From an uncultured Muribaculaceae bacterium (lineage in GTDB: Bacteria > Bacteroidota > Bacteroidia > Bacteroidales > Muribaculaceae), in NCBI GenBank assembly GCA_910586455.1, contig CAJUHX010000001.1, positions 7,501 to 71,500 of the forward strand: a stretch of DNA of 64,000 nucleotides, given 5' to 3'. Below are positions 1-7,462 of the stretch, one piece after another (the first letter of the stretch is position 1; each line of letters begins with the position of its first letter). The position numbers and the translations under genes are program-made. The notes beneath the pieces are model-generated. The model was not told where the DNA came from, searched no databases, and saw nothing but the letters and a program-made list of their open reading frames with translations.

Positions 1-443
1 CCATAGAGGCGTTCCATGCGGTTGTAGGTTTTTTGGGTAATGTCGACTGCTGCTTTGGCCTGCTGCCATATATCGTAGGCCGACTGTATGATTTGCTTGC
101 GTGTGCCGGCATCGACCTTGCGGTTCTGAGCTCGGGCCACATCCTGCATGGCTTCAGCCTGTGTCAACTGTGCCTCGACTACTGCCGAGTGGATGCACAC
201 CAGTGTGTCGCCGGCATGCACGCTGTCGCCCTCCTGCACATAGAATTCAACAATGCGTCCGGGCAGTTTACCGGATATACGTACTGTGGTGCCTTCGGAC
301 TGACCTTCGATAAAGTCGTCGGGCTTGTTCATAAACAGGAAACCGGCCACGGCCACGGCCAATACTACCAGTACAACCACAGCCAGGCTGATGAGCAGGC
401 TTCTGGATGCACGTTTTTCTGATTGATTGTTCTCGCTTGCCAT
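1..443 (-). CDS. HlyD/EmrA-family membrane fusion protein, N-terminal part (runs off the left edge)
   Basis: Periplasmic adaptor of a tripartite efflux or secretion pump, linking an inner-membrane transporter to the TolC-like protein encoded just upstream. About 147 codons are visible from the ATG at 443; the frame is still open at base 1, so the gene is cut by the window. After a short basic N-terminus (ASENNQSEKRASR) there is one hydrophobic anchor (about residues 15-34). A barrel-sandwich/lipoyl half-motif follows (GKLPGRIVEFYVQEGDSVHAGD), then the start of an alpha-helical hairpin rich in Q, A and R. That order is the EmrA/HlyD layout. It lies 34 bases downstream of the tolC-like stop on the same strand, so the two are probably cotranscribed. 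The family call is firm; the substrate cannot be told. Confidence 0.85.
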   Translation of the reverse strand, partial: MASENNQSEKRASRSLLISLAVVVLVVLAVAVAGFLFMNKPDDFIEGQSEGTTVRISGKLPGRIVEFYVQEGDSVHAGDTLVCIHSAVVEAQLTQAEAMQDVARAQNRKVDAGTRKQIIQSAYDIWQQAKAAVDITQKTYNRMERLY

Positions 444-477
444 TATATTTTCGATGTTAAAGTTTTTTTATTATCGT

Positions 478-1956
478 TCAGTAGCTCACGCCTGTATCGG
501 GCATAAGTGTGCCCAGAGCCTTGCGCAGATATGTATTGCATAGCCGCACGTCTACCATTGCGTCGATTTGCTCCGAGTGGGCTTTGAGCCACGCGGTCTG
601 GGCTTCCATTACATTGTCGGGGGTTGCCACGCCCTCTTTATAGGCCAGTGTGGCTGTGCGCAGATTTTCGTCGGCTTTCTTCAGGTTCACGGAGGTCATG
701 CCGTAGGTGGTATAGGCTTCCTGAGTGTGTTGCATTGCCTGGTTTACCTGCAGTTCCACCATATCGCGTGCGTCGGCCAGCTCGAGTTTGCTTATCACCT
801 CGGCGCTCTCGGCTGCCTTGTATTTGGCATAGTTGCCGCCCCAGTGCCAGATGGGAATGGTCAGAGTCACACCCACCGAGAAACCTCCTCCGAATTTCTT
901 TTCAAAACCGTTGTTCACGTTGGGGTTGCTGAAGCTGTACGCACCAATCAGTGCCAGATTGGGCAGCATCGATGCCCGTGCCACGTTCTTCTGCTGGCCT
1001 GCTATGTCGGTGGCAAGTCCAAGGGCACGGATGTCGGGGCGGCGGTTGTATACCTCCTCCATATTGTAGCCGCCCATAGCTTCGGCTGCGGGCACAGCCG
1101 AGGCGTCGGCATCCTCGTCGGCCAGCGGGAAACTGCTGTCGACTGGCAGACCACATACCTGGGCCAGAGCCATGCGCGACAGGCGCAGGCCGTTCTCCAC
1201 CTTCACCAGGTCGACCTGGGCCGAGTTGAGTTTCACGTCCACGCTGAGCCGGTCGGACACGGTTGCCACACCGGCTTCCACCATCAGGCTTACATTGTGC
1301 TGCAATGTGTCGAGCAGGTTCACATAGCTCTTTGCCAGCTCGTATTTGGCTTTGAGCGACACCACCTGCCAGTAAGCGGCATCAACCGCGTACACCACAT
1401 TCTCGGCCTCGCGGATGTTCATCTGTCCGGCCAGTTGCTCGGCGAACTTGGTAAGCTTGTTCATGGCCACAATCTTTCCGCCCATATACAGCGGCTGTGT
1501 AAGGGTCACGGCTCCGAAGAACACATTGTGCGTGTCGTATGTCATGGCCTCTTTCGGAATCACGGCCACTTCGCTTGGCACCGGAGTGCCGTTGTTCATC
1601 ACCGGCTCGCCGGTGACAGGGTTTTTCACTATATTGTATTGATAAGACTGCGTGGTCAGGTCGAAGCTTTTTACGGGCAGCATGGCGTCCTCGCCAAGCA
1701 GCGCTATCTGACGCTGGTTGTAGGCATATCCGCCGGCAAAATCAATGGCAGGCAGATAGGCGGCAAAAGCCTCTTTGTTCTGGTATTGTGCGGTTTTAAT
1801 CTGCTGACGGCTGATCATCAGCTGTTTGTTGCTTCGCAGAGCCATGGCTCTGCAAGAATCGAGGCTCACGGGCGCACTCTGCGGCACAGCCTGAGCCAAT
1901 GCCGGCATAGCGCTCGCGGCTGCAAGCAATGCGGTGAATATCAGTTTGAACTTCAT
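478..1956 (-). CDS. TolC-family outer membrane efflux protein
   Basis: Outer-membrane channel of an efflux pump, 492 residues. The start chosen is the ATG at 1956, because it opens a clean signal peptide (MKFKLIFTALLAAASAMPALAQ); a longer reading from 2043 would put 29 non-signal residues in front. The body is the usual TolC repeat of long amphipathic helices and beta strands. Examples are the SLDSCRAMALRSNKQL start of the first repeat, the NRRPDIRALGLATDIAGQQKNVARA segment typical of the outer membrane efflux family, and the GVTLTIPIWHWGG strand. Gene order on this strand is tolC then hlyD, the reverse of many proteobacterial operons but common in Bacteroidetes. A promoter wrapped in an inverted repeat lies about 95 bases upstream. 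Confidence 0.9.
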   Translation of the reverse strand: MKFKLIFTALLAAASAMPALAQAVPQSAPVSLDSCRAMALRSNKQLMISRQQIKTAQYQNKEAFAAYLPAIDFAGGYAYNQRQIALLGEDAMLPVKSFDLTTQSYQYNIVKNPVTGEPVMNNGTPVPSEVAVIPKEAMTYDTHNVFFGAVTLTQPLYMGGKIVAMNKLTKFAEQLAGQMNIREAENVVYAVDAAYWQVVSLKAKYELAKSYVNLLDTLQHNVSLMVEAGVATVSDRLSVDVKLNSAQVDLVKVENGLRLSRMALAQVCGLPVDSSFPLADEDADASAVPAAEAMGGYNMEEVYNRRPDIRALGLATDIAGQQKNVARASMLPNLALIGAYSFSNPNVNNGFEKKFGGGFSVGVTLTIPIWHWGGNYAKYKAAESAEVISKLELADARDMVELQVNQAMQHTQEAYTTYGMTSVNLKKADENLRTATLAYKEGVATPDNVMEAQTAWLKAHSEQIDAMVDVRLCNTYLRKALGTLMPDTGVSY

Positions 1957-2049
1957 AGTTGAAACGAGTTGTGGCAATTGAATACTTTCCGCCCCCTCGG
2001 GAGTGGGTAATATTATAACCTGATGCTGTGCTATTATGTTCAAAAATAA

Positions 2050-2086
2050 TAGCTTGCAAAATTAATAAAATTCTGCAAGCTACAAA
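2050..2086 (-). promoter_or_regulatory. Promoter of the tolC-hlyD operon with a symmetric operator-like inverted repeat
   Basis: Read on the minus strand, a TAATTTTG -7 element (2057-2064) sits 18 bases from a TTTG -33 element (2083-2086), matching the Bacteroidetes sigma consensus. Around it is a perfect 9-base inverted repeat (TAGCTTGCA at 2050-2058, TGCAAGCTA at 2074-2082, 15-base spacer). It overlaps the start-site side and the -33/-7 spacer. A repressor dimer bound there would block the polymerase, so this is a good candidate operator for a local efflux regulator not present in the window. The promoter call is from consensus; the operator call is inference. Confidence 0.6.
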
Positions 2087-2129
2087 TAACGGAATATTAT
2101 CTAAAATTGTTCGATATGTACTTTTTACA

Positions 2130-2960
2130 TTACCGTATGGTGTAAACTATTCTGGCGGTACGTGGTTCGCTCTCTTTCACCGACGAGGCCTGACGCTTGA
2201 TATATGCTCTGATTTCGGCCTTGAGGGCGTTGATTACGCGGCTGTTGCCCACATATTCCGAGTCGGTGGCCGTTGGTACGACATCGAGGCCCGAAATGGA
2301 GCCGTCGGTGTTGATTGTGCAGGTGAAGGTGATTTTACCCGGGGTCTGCATCACCACCGAGGTGCTTTTGGGCAGGCCCCATTTGCCGCCGCCGCTACCT
2401 CGCACTCCCACGCCCTGGGCTTTTGGGTTGGTGCCGGCAGGTTTACCGGCGTTGCCGTCCGCAGTCTTGCTTTTGTTATTGGTGTTGTTCTTTCCGGCAG
2501 CATTGGCAAAGGCATTGGCAGTCTGCTGTGATGCTTTGCGCCGCGCCTCCTCTTCCTGCTTCTTTTTTTCCATAGCCGCTATTTCCTCTTTGGTCGGCTG
2601 CTTGGGTCTGGTTTCCTGTACCGGTGCAGGCTTGGTCGAAGTCACTGGCTTGGGAGCCGGACCTTTAGGACCGTTGTCGCTCAGGTCCGTGCCGGACTCC
2701 GGAGCCGGAGTGGCGTTGTTGTCTTCAGGCACCGGATTTTCAGCCGGGGCCGATTCGTGGCCATTGAGTGGTTTGGGAAGTTCCTCTTCGATTACCTCCA
2801 CGAACTCCTCGGGCTCTGCGTCGGCCAGGGTTATGCCGGGCTTTTCCGTTATAATACGGCTAAGGTCGAGGTGCCCGTTCACCAGCCACAGCAGTATCAG
2901 CAGGGCTATGAGCAGGGTGCCTACGGCGGCATATATTCGTGAACGGTCGGTATTGTTCAT
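2130..2960 (-). CDS. TonB-like energy transducer, proline/charge-rich periplasmic protein
   Basis: Cytoplasmic-membrane protein predicted to pass energy from the ExbB/ExbD motor to outer-membrane receptors, 276 residues. It has one N-terminal membrane segment (about residues 10-26). A periplasmic linker follows, rich in P, E and K, including a coiled basic/acidic stretch near EEIAAMEKKKQEEEARRK. A glycine-rich segment precedes a C-terminal domain of about 90 residues with TonB/TolA-like character (GKITFTCTINTDGSISGLDVV, and NALKAEIRAYIKRQ near the end). It overlaps exbD by four bases and forms the last gene of exbB-exbD-tonB. The family member type (TonB versus TolA-like) cannot be fixed by eye. 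Confidence 0.8.
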   Translation of the reverse strand: MNNTDRSRIYAAVGTLLIALLILLWLVNGHLDLSRIITEKPGITLADAEPEEFVEVIEEELPKPLNGHESAPAENPVPEDNNATPAPESGTDLSDNGPKGPAPKPVTSTKPAPVQETRPKQPTKEEIAAMEKKKQEEEARRKASQQTANAFANAAGKNNTNNKSKTADGNAGKPAGTNPKAQGVGVRGSGGGKWGLPKSTSVVMQTPGKITFTCTINTDGSISGLDVVPTATDSEYVGNSRVINALKAEIRAYIKRQASSVKESEPRTARIVYTIR

Positions 2961-3427
2961 TGCTGTTGGTCAGTGTTGTCGGCTGTAGCCGCGGCATCTG
3001 CTGCGGGCAGCGGAGTATTCTGTGTCGGTTTAGTGGCGAGTACCATCTTGAATGAGTTTGCAGCGCCTATGTTGAGTACTTCCACCACTTTGCCGTAAGG
3101 CACGCGGGTGTCGGCATAAACGGCTACTGCGCCGATGGGGGTCTGGCTGTTGATTACGCTCAGCTGCTCGGCAAGGCGTTCCAGTGGCACACGGGTCATC
3201 TGCGCGGTGTCGTACTGCACGTAATAGTTAGCGGCGGAGTCAACGAATACTTTGGTCGACGGCTTCTCGGGAGTCTGCTCCACACCTTCGGGCAGGTCAA
3301 TCTCCATGGCTGTTGGAAACACAAAAGTGCTTGTAACCAGAAAGAAGACCAGCAGAAGGAAAATCACGTCGGTCATGGAAGCCATCGAGAAAGTGGCCAT
3401 CATGTCTTGCTGTCGTTTGAGTGCCAT
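2957..3427 (-). CDS. ExbD/TolR-family biopolymer transport protein
   Basis: Small proton-channel partner of ExbB, 156 residues. A short cytoplasmic tail is followed by one membrane helix (about residues 16-36, MTDVIFLLLVFFLVTSTFV). This helix carries the conserved aspartate (D20 in the MTDVIFLLL motif) that takes up protons in ExbD. The periplasmic domain follows (EIDLPEGVEQ onward, then VYADTRVPYGKVVEVLNIG), ending in a low-complexity A/D/Q tail. It sits three bases after exbB and overlaps tonB by four bases, so the three genes are translationally linked. Confidence 0.9.
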   Translation of the reverse strand: MALKRQQDMMATFSMASMTDVIFLLLVFFLVTSTFVFPTAMEIDLPEGVEQTPEKPSTKVFVDSAANYYVQYDTAQMTRVPLERLAEQLSVINSQTPIGAVAVYADTRVPYGKVVEVLNIGAANSFKMVLATKPTQNTPLPAADAAATADNTDQQQ

Positions 3428-3430
3428 GGC

Positions 3431-4045
3431 TTACGCGGGCTCGTTGAGTATGTCCATGAAGTCCATGGTGCGGGCTTCCATTATGTTCATTACCTTGTTG
3501 ATGCGGGCCACCAGTATGTTATAGGCAAAGAGTGCTACGATGCCCACTATAAGACCGGCCACTGTGGTAACCAGCGCAGTGTAGATACCGCCGGCAAAGT
3601 CGCCTATCGAGGCTGTGTTGCCGCTGGAGGCTATGGCATAGAAGGCCTGCACCATACCCACCACAGTACCCAGAAAGCCAAGCATGGGAGCTCCGGCGGC
3701 GGTGGTGGCCAGCCAGGGCAGCCCCTTGCTGAGGGCGGCTACCTCGAGGTTACCGCTGTTTTCAATCGTTACAAGCACCTCGGAACTGGGGCGGCCTATA
3801 CGGCTGATGCCTTTGGCAATCATGCGGGCGTAGGGCGAATTGGTCTGGCGGCAGAGGTTCTGCGCGCTTTCTATCTCGCCGTCGTGTATATAGTCCTTGA
3901 TGCGCTGCATGAACGAGGCGTCCTGACGCGACGCGCGGCTCACAGCTATAGCTCTTTCTATAAAAATGTAGATACTTACCAGCGCCAGAAGAGCCAGCGG
4001 TATCATAATCCATCCTCCTTCGAGGCAAAGTTCCCAAAGTGACAT
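3431..4045 (-). CDS. ExbB/MotA/TolQ-family proton channel protein
   Basis: Motor subunit that forms the proton channel with ExbD and drives TonB, 204 residues. It shows the family pattern: an early membrane segment (GGWIMIPLALLALVSIYIFIERA), a cytoplasmic loop, and two late membrane helices. The conserved LATTAAGAPMLGFLGTVVGMVQAF and YTALVTTVAGLIVGIVALFAYN blocks line the channel. The ATG at 4045 is used. It follows pdxJ on the same strand with a 47-base gap that contains TTTAAT repeats and no clear terminator, so transcription from pdxJ may continue into it. Confidence 0.92.
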   Translation of the reverse strand: MSLWELCLEGGWIMIPLALLALVSIYIFIERAIAVSRASRQDASFMQRIKDYIHDGEIESAQNLCRQTNSPYARMIAKGISRIGRPSSEVLVTIENSGNLEVAALSKGLPWLATTAAGAPMLGFLGTVVGMVQAFYAIASSGNTASIGDFAGGIYTALVTTVAGLIVGIVALFAYNILVARINKVMNIMEARTMDFMDILNEPA

Positions 4046-4092
4046 GTATATATTGTTTTAGTGTTTAATGTTTAATTTCAACTGTCTGCTTT

Positions 4093-4806
4093 TCAGCGCA
4101 GGCAGGCCAGATAGCGGTGTATGGTTTCTTCCAGGCCCAGATAGAGGGCGTCGCAGATTAGGGCGTGCCCTATCGACACCTCGTTGAGATAAGGCAGGCT
4201 TTGGCAGAAGTACTGCAGGTTCTCGAGGCTGAGGTCATGGCCGGCGTTCACTCCCAGACCGTGGCTGTGGGCAGCCTTTGAGGCCTCGACATAAGCTGCC
4301 ACGGCGGCTTCGCGGTCGGCGGCATAGTTGTCGGCGTATGCTTTGGTGTAGAGTTCCACGCGGTCGGTGCCGGTACGGGCGGCGGCAGCTATGATTTCGG
4401 CATCGGGGTCGACAAATATCGAACTGCGTATGCCGGCTTCTTTCAGCCTCTCGACTATCGACGAAAGGAAATCATGGTTGGCGGCAGCATCCCAGCCGGC
4501 CGACGAGGTGAGGGCATTGGGTGCGTCGGGTACAAGGGTCACCTGCTCGGGCCGCACACGCAGCACCAGCTCCATGAAGTCGTCCGACGGATAACCTTCG
4601 ATATTGAATTCGGTAGCGACCAGCGGACGCAGACTGTACACATCGCTGCGGCGTATATGACGTTCGTCGGGACGCGGATGCACCGTGATGCCGTTGGCGC
4701 CGAAGCGTTCGCAGTCGGCGGCCACCTTCAGCAGATTGGGATTGTTCTCGCCACGGGCGTTGCGCAAAGTGGCTATTTTGTTGATATTTACGCTAAGACT
4801 GGTCAT
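4093..4806 (-). CDS. pdxJ: Pyridoxine 5'-phosphate synthase
   Basis: Makes pyridoxine 5'-phosphate from 1-deoxy-D-xylulose 5-phosphate and 3-amino-2-oxopropyl phosphate, the last ring-closing step of the DXP-dependent vitamin B6 pathway. It has 237 residues and the TIM-barrel signatures of PdxJ: LSVNINKIATLRNARG at the start, GITVHPRPDERHI (with the histidine/arginine phosphate-binding region), EFNIEGYP, GVNAGHDLSLENL and EVSIGHALI near the end. The ATG at 4806 is preferred over a TTG twelve bases upstream, because family members begin right at this LSVNINK strand. It is divergent from the NAD kinase operon and lies upstream of exbB. Confidence 0.95.
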   Translation of the reverse strand: MTSLSVNINKIATLRNARGENNPNLLKVAADCERFGANGITVHPRPDERHIRRSDVYSLRPLVATEFNIEGYPSDDFMELVLRVRPEQVTLVPDAPNALTSSAGWDAAANHDFLSSIVERLKEAGIRSSIFVDPDAEIIAAAARTGTDRVELYTKAYADNYAADREAAVAAYVEASKAAHSHGLGVNAGHDLSLENLQYFCQSLPYLNEVSIGHALICDALYLGLEETIHRYLACLR

Positions 4807-4864
4807 TTGCTCGGCCAACTAAGTTAATAAATTGTAAGTGAGTGATGAATTCCAAAGAATTTTG

Positions 4865-4872
4865 TAACTTTG
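4865..4872 (+). promoter_or_regulatory. -7 promoter element for the nadK operon
   Basis: TAACTTTG matches the Bacteroidetes -7 consensus TAnnTTTG. It lies in the 79-base gap between the divergent pdxJ start and the next plus-strand gene, fourteen bases ahead of that gene's first ATG (4886). No convincing TTTG is seen at the -33 spacing. Confidence 0.5.
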
Positions 4873-4885
4873 TAATTGAAACGGC

Positions 4886-5338
4886 ATGGCAGCCCGGCGG
4901 CTGTTTCCGGCTCGCCACAAGGCTTATTTGCTGTTTTCGGCTACAAAAATAGTCAGAATATCTTACAATAGGAAAAAATTGACTGCTAAAGATTCAAAAA
5001 TATACGATTTGGAGGTGCTTTTTCCGCAATTGGGCGATGAAAGCCACATTTTATTGGGGTGCCGACGAGAGGATTTCAGCGCGTCGCGGATTGCGCACGC
5101 CGTGGAAGACTGCGACGCTCACCTGATAAACCTCAATGTTCTCGCAATGGAGCATCCGCAGGCCGAAATCCTAATTGACATAAGAGTGAACCGCCGGAAC
5201 CCTGTCGAGGTGGCCCGCTCACTCCGGCGATACGGCTACGATGTGCTTGAAATCGACAATGCCGGGCCTGACGACGACAGCGGCGACAATACCCTCCGCG
5301 AACGTATCGACCAACTTCTGCACTATCTTAATATCTGA
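4886..5338 (+). CDS. ACT-like C-terminal half of the CBS-domain protein usually found before nadK (CBS pair missing)
   Basis: In Bacteroidales a CBS-domain protein of about 220 residues, with an ACT-like C-terminal domain, usually precedes NAD kinase. Only that second half is recognisable here. From HILLGCRREDFSASRIAHAVEDCDAHLINLN through IDIRVNRRNPVEVARSLRRYGYDVLEID to the RIDQLLHYLNI end, it follows the family's tail. The first 50 or so residues after the ATG at 4886 look nothing like CBS repeats and may be untranslated leader. Other possible starts are the TTG codons at 4978 and 5030. The stop is five bases before nadK. Function unknown; a ligand-sensing role in NAD(P) supply is a guess from position. 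Confidence 0.65.
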   Translation: MAARRLFPARHKAYLLFSATKIVRISYNRKKLTAKDSKIYDLEVLFPQLGDESHILLGCRREDFSASRIAHAVEDCDAHLINLNVLAMEHPQAEILIDIRVNRRNPVEVARSLRRYGYDVLEIDNAGPDDDSGDNTLRERIDQLLHYLNI

Positions 5339-5343
5339 TTCAA

Positions 5344-6198
5344 ATGAAAATAGCTATATACGGAAGCCGACATCAGGATGCCTATCTGGGCATACTCCGG
5401 GACTTTCTGCACCAGCTCGCACGCGAAAACATAGAGGTAGTGATGCACCCTAAGCTGTACAACTACCTTATCCACTGCATACCGGGAGCAATGTCGTCGA
5501 TTCGGCGCGTGATGGAGCTACTCGACTGCAATGTCGATCTGGTACTGAGCATAGGCGGCGACGGAACTTTCCTGCGCACCGTGCAGTGGACCGACAGCCG
5601 TCCGCTGCCCATACTGGGCGTGAACACAGGTCACCTGGGCTTCCTCACCGCCATAGGCATCGACGAACTGCCGCGGCTGCTCGACGAATACCGCGCCAGC
5701 GCTTTCATATCCGAGCAGCGCAGCCTGCTGCAGGTGGTTGAGCCTCAGTTGCCGTTCAGCAAATACGCGCTCAACGAAATAACCGTGGCCAAGGATGCCA
5801 ACGCCTCGATGATTCAGGCTTGTACCCACGTCGACGGACACCGCCTTTGCGACTACCGCGCCGACGGACTGATTGTGGCCACACCCACCGGCAGCACCGC
5901 CTACGCCATGTCGGTAGGCGGCCCGATTATAGCGCCCGACACCCCCGCCTTCGTGCTGGCGCCCATAGCGGCACACTCACTGTCCGTGCGCCCGCTGGTG
6001 GTAGGCGACGCATCGCGCATCGACATAGAGGTTCACGGTCGCGCCGACCGCTTCCGCCTGAGTGTCGACGGCCGCAGTGTAAGTCTTGCCATGGGCACCG
6101 GCATATCGGTGGTCAAGGCCCCCTATACAGTAAGTGTGCTGCGGCACCGCGACCGTGGCTTCGCCGCCGTACTGAATTCAAAACTTGGATGGGAATGA
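5344..6198 (+). CDS. nadK: NAD kinase
   Basis: Phosphorylates NAD+ to NADP+ with ATP, the only route to NADP. 284 residues, ordinary for the family. Conserved sites are visible in order: the GGDGTFLRT loop (the GGDG nucleotide motif) near residue 75, the NEITVAK segment, and the second NAD-binding stretch TPTGSTAYAMSVGGPI near residue 180, where the serine/threonine-rich loop holds the substrate. It starts five bases after the CBS-related gene and its stop overlaps the next gene's ATG, so it is the middle of a tight operon. Confidence 0.95.
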   Translation: MKIAIYGSRHQDAYLGILRDFLHQLARENIEVVMHPKLYNYLIHCIPGAMSSIRRVMELLDCNVDLVLSIGGDGTFLRTVQWTDSRPLPILGVNTGHLGFLTAIGIDELPRLLDEYRASAFISEQRSLLQVVEPQLPFSKYALNEITVAKDANASMIQACTHVDGHRLCDYRADGLIVATPTGSTAYAMSVGGPIIAPDTPAFVLAPIAAHSLSVRPLVVGDASRIDIEVHGRADRFRLSVDGRSVSLAMGTGISVVKAPYTVSVLRHRDRGFAAVLNSKLGWE

Positions 6199-6914
6199 GC
6201 AGGCTGGTACTGACAGGCAGCGGACGCATAAGGCACAACGAACTGGGCGTGATACACTACGTTGTACGCAGCCAGGCCAAACGCTTTGTGGCCCGGTGGA
6301 AAACCGGCGAGCTGCACCTTTCGGTACCACCTCGCGTGACCGAAGACGAATTTTACAAAGCTCTCGACGAACTCAAGCCACGCCTGCTGCCACGCAAACC
6401 CGCCGACAACAAATATTACCTCGGACAAGTAATCGACTGCGGCGAATTCAAAGTGATAATCGAGAGCCTCGAAACCAACAGCAAACTCATAGAAGCCCGG
6501 CGCTGCACCGGCGGCTGGGCCCTGTATGTGCCCGCTTCGCTCGACATTTCAAGCCCGGCGGTAGTAATTGCCATTGGCCGCGTGCTGCGCAAGATAGCCG
6601 CCGCCGAGGCTCCCGCAATACTCATACCGCGGGCAAACGAACTGGCCGACCGCATAGGCCGCCATCCCATCGGATGGACCATAAGCAAAGGCCAGCGCAC
6701 ACTGGGGCGCTGCGACTGCCGCGGATACATAGCCTTGAGCTGTATGCTGGTATTTTACGAGCAGCCACTGCGCGACTATGTGATTTACCACGAACTGGCT
6801 CATCTGTCGGAGATGAACCACTCGCCACGCTTCCACGAACTCTGCAACCACTACTGTCAGGGTCGCGAACAGGAACTTGTAGCCCGTCTGAAAGCGTCCA
6901 CACTGCCCGTCTGA
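6195..6914 (+). CDS. YgjP/DUF45-family zinc metallopeptidase
   Basis: Predicted metal-dependent hydrolase of the M48-like DUF45 (YgjP) family, 239 residues; the cellular substrate is not established. The zinc site is clear near residue 200: HELAH, followed by a third ligand histidine in MNHSPRFHELCNHY. The N-terminal half holds the family's beta-rich region (AKRFVARWKTGELHLSVPPR) and the LIPRANELADRIGRH and LGRCDCRGYIALS motifs before the catalytic helix. The ATG at 6195 overlaps the nadK stop; another ATG six bases earlier is possible. About 70 bases separate its stop from the cvpA promoter. Confidence 0.85.
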   Translation: MSRLVLTGSGRIRHNELGVIHYVVRSQAKRFVARWKTGELHLSVPPRVTEDEFYKALDELKPRLLPRKPADNKYYLGQVIDCGEFKVIIESLETNSKLIEARRCTGGWALYVPASLDISSPAVVIAIGRVLRKIAAAEAPAILIPRANELADRIGRHPIGWTISKGQRTLGRCDCRGYIALSCMLVFYEQPLRDYVIYHELAHLSEMNHSPRFHELCNHYCQGREQELVARLKASTLPV

Positions 6915-6979
6915 GGCCGCTCGGAGCAAATTTTGGGCGCTCCGGATAGTTTCTTATCCTCGCTTTGCAAAAAAATTTG

Positions 6980-6987
6980 TATATTTG
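6980..6987 (+). promoter_or_regulatory. -7 promoter element for the cvpA-suf operon
   Basis: TATATTTG matches TAnnTTTG and lies 21 bases before the cvpA ATG at 7009. It rules out the earlier in-frame TTG at 6985, which would overlap the promoter itself. No matched -33 TTTG at the usual 19-21 base spacing is seen. Confidence 0.55.
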
Positions 6988-7008
6988 CGGTTTAAAGAAA
7001 GCAACATA

Positions 7009-7461
7009 ATGAACGCATTCGACATTTTATTGGTTGTATTACTTGGAGCCGCTGCTCTGCGCGGTTACTTCAAAGGCATCATAGCCATGGCTGCACAGGT
7101 AATCGGCCTTATAGCCGGCGTGGTCGCCTGCCGCATGTTCGCCCATGAGCTGGCCCGGCACATAGGCCCCGACGCCACCGATATGGTGGTGGCCAACGTG
7201 CTTATATTCGTCGTAGCCTATCTGGCCTGCTTCCTGCTGGGCCGTCTGCTGCAGTCGCTGTTCCGGGCACTTCACCTGACGATAGTGAACCGACTGTGCG
7301 GAACCGCTTTCTGCGCCCTTGAGGTTGCGGTGGTACTGAGCTTGTTCATGAACCTTTGGCACATGGTATCGCCCTCGACCGCTCCGGCCGACGCAACCAC
7401 CGAAGGCCTCCGTGGATTTGTGTACAATGTAGCCCCGGCTCTGCTGGGATTTCTGAACTGA
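7009..7461 (+). CDS. CvpA-family membrane protein
   Basis: Small integral membrane protein of the CvpA/colicin V production family, 150 residues, with four hydrophobic segments. The motif FDILLVVLLGAAALRGYFKGIIAMAAQVIGLIAG near the N-terminus is the family signature (a GxxxG-containing helix after a conserved GYxKG turn). The start is the ATG at 7009, just downstream of a promoter element. It is the first gene of an operon with sufBCDS; the sufB ATG begins two bases after its stop. Its own biochemical role is not established in Bacteroidetes, and the link to iron-sulfur assembly is from linkage only. Confidence 0.85.
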   Translation: MNAFDILLVVLLGAAALRGYFKGIIAMAAQVIGLIAGVVACRMFAHELARHIGPDATDMVVANVLIFVVAYLACFLLGRLLQSLFRALHLTIVNRLCGTAFCALEVAVVLSLFMNLWHMVSPSTAPADATTEGLRGFVYNVAPALLGFLN

Positions 7462-7462
7462 C

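Noticed and set aside
568..1962. 464-codon open frame on the plus strand opposite the tolC-like gene
   Set aside because: It is the antisense shadow of a clear TolC protein; its translation is rich in H, C and G with no domain pattern.
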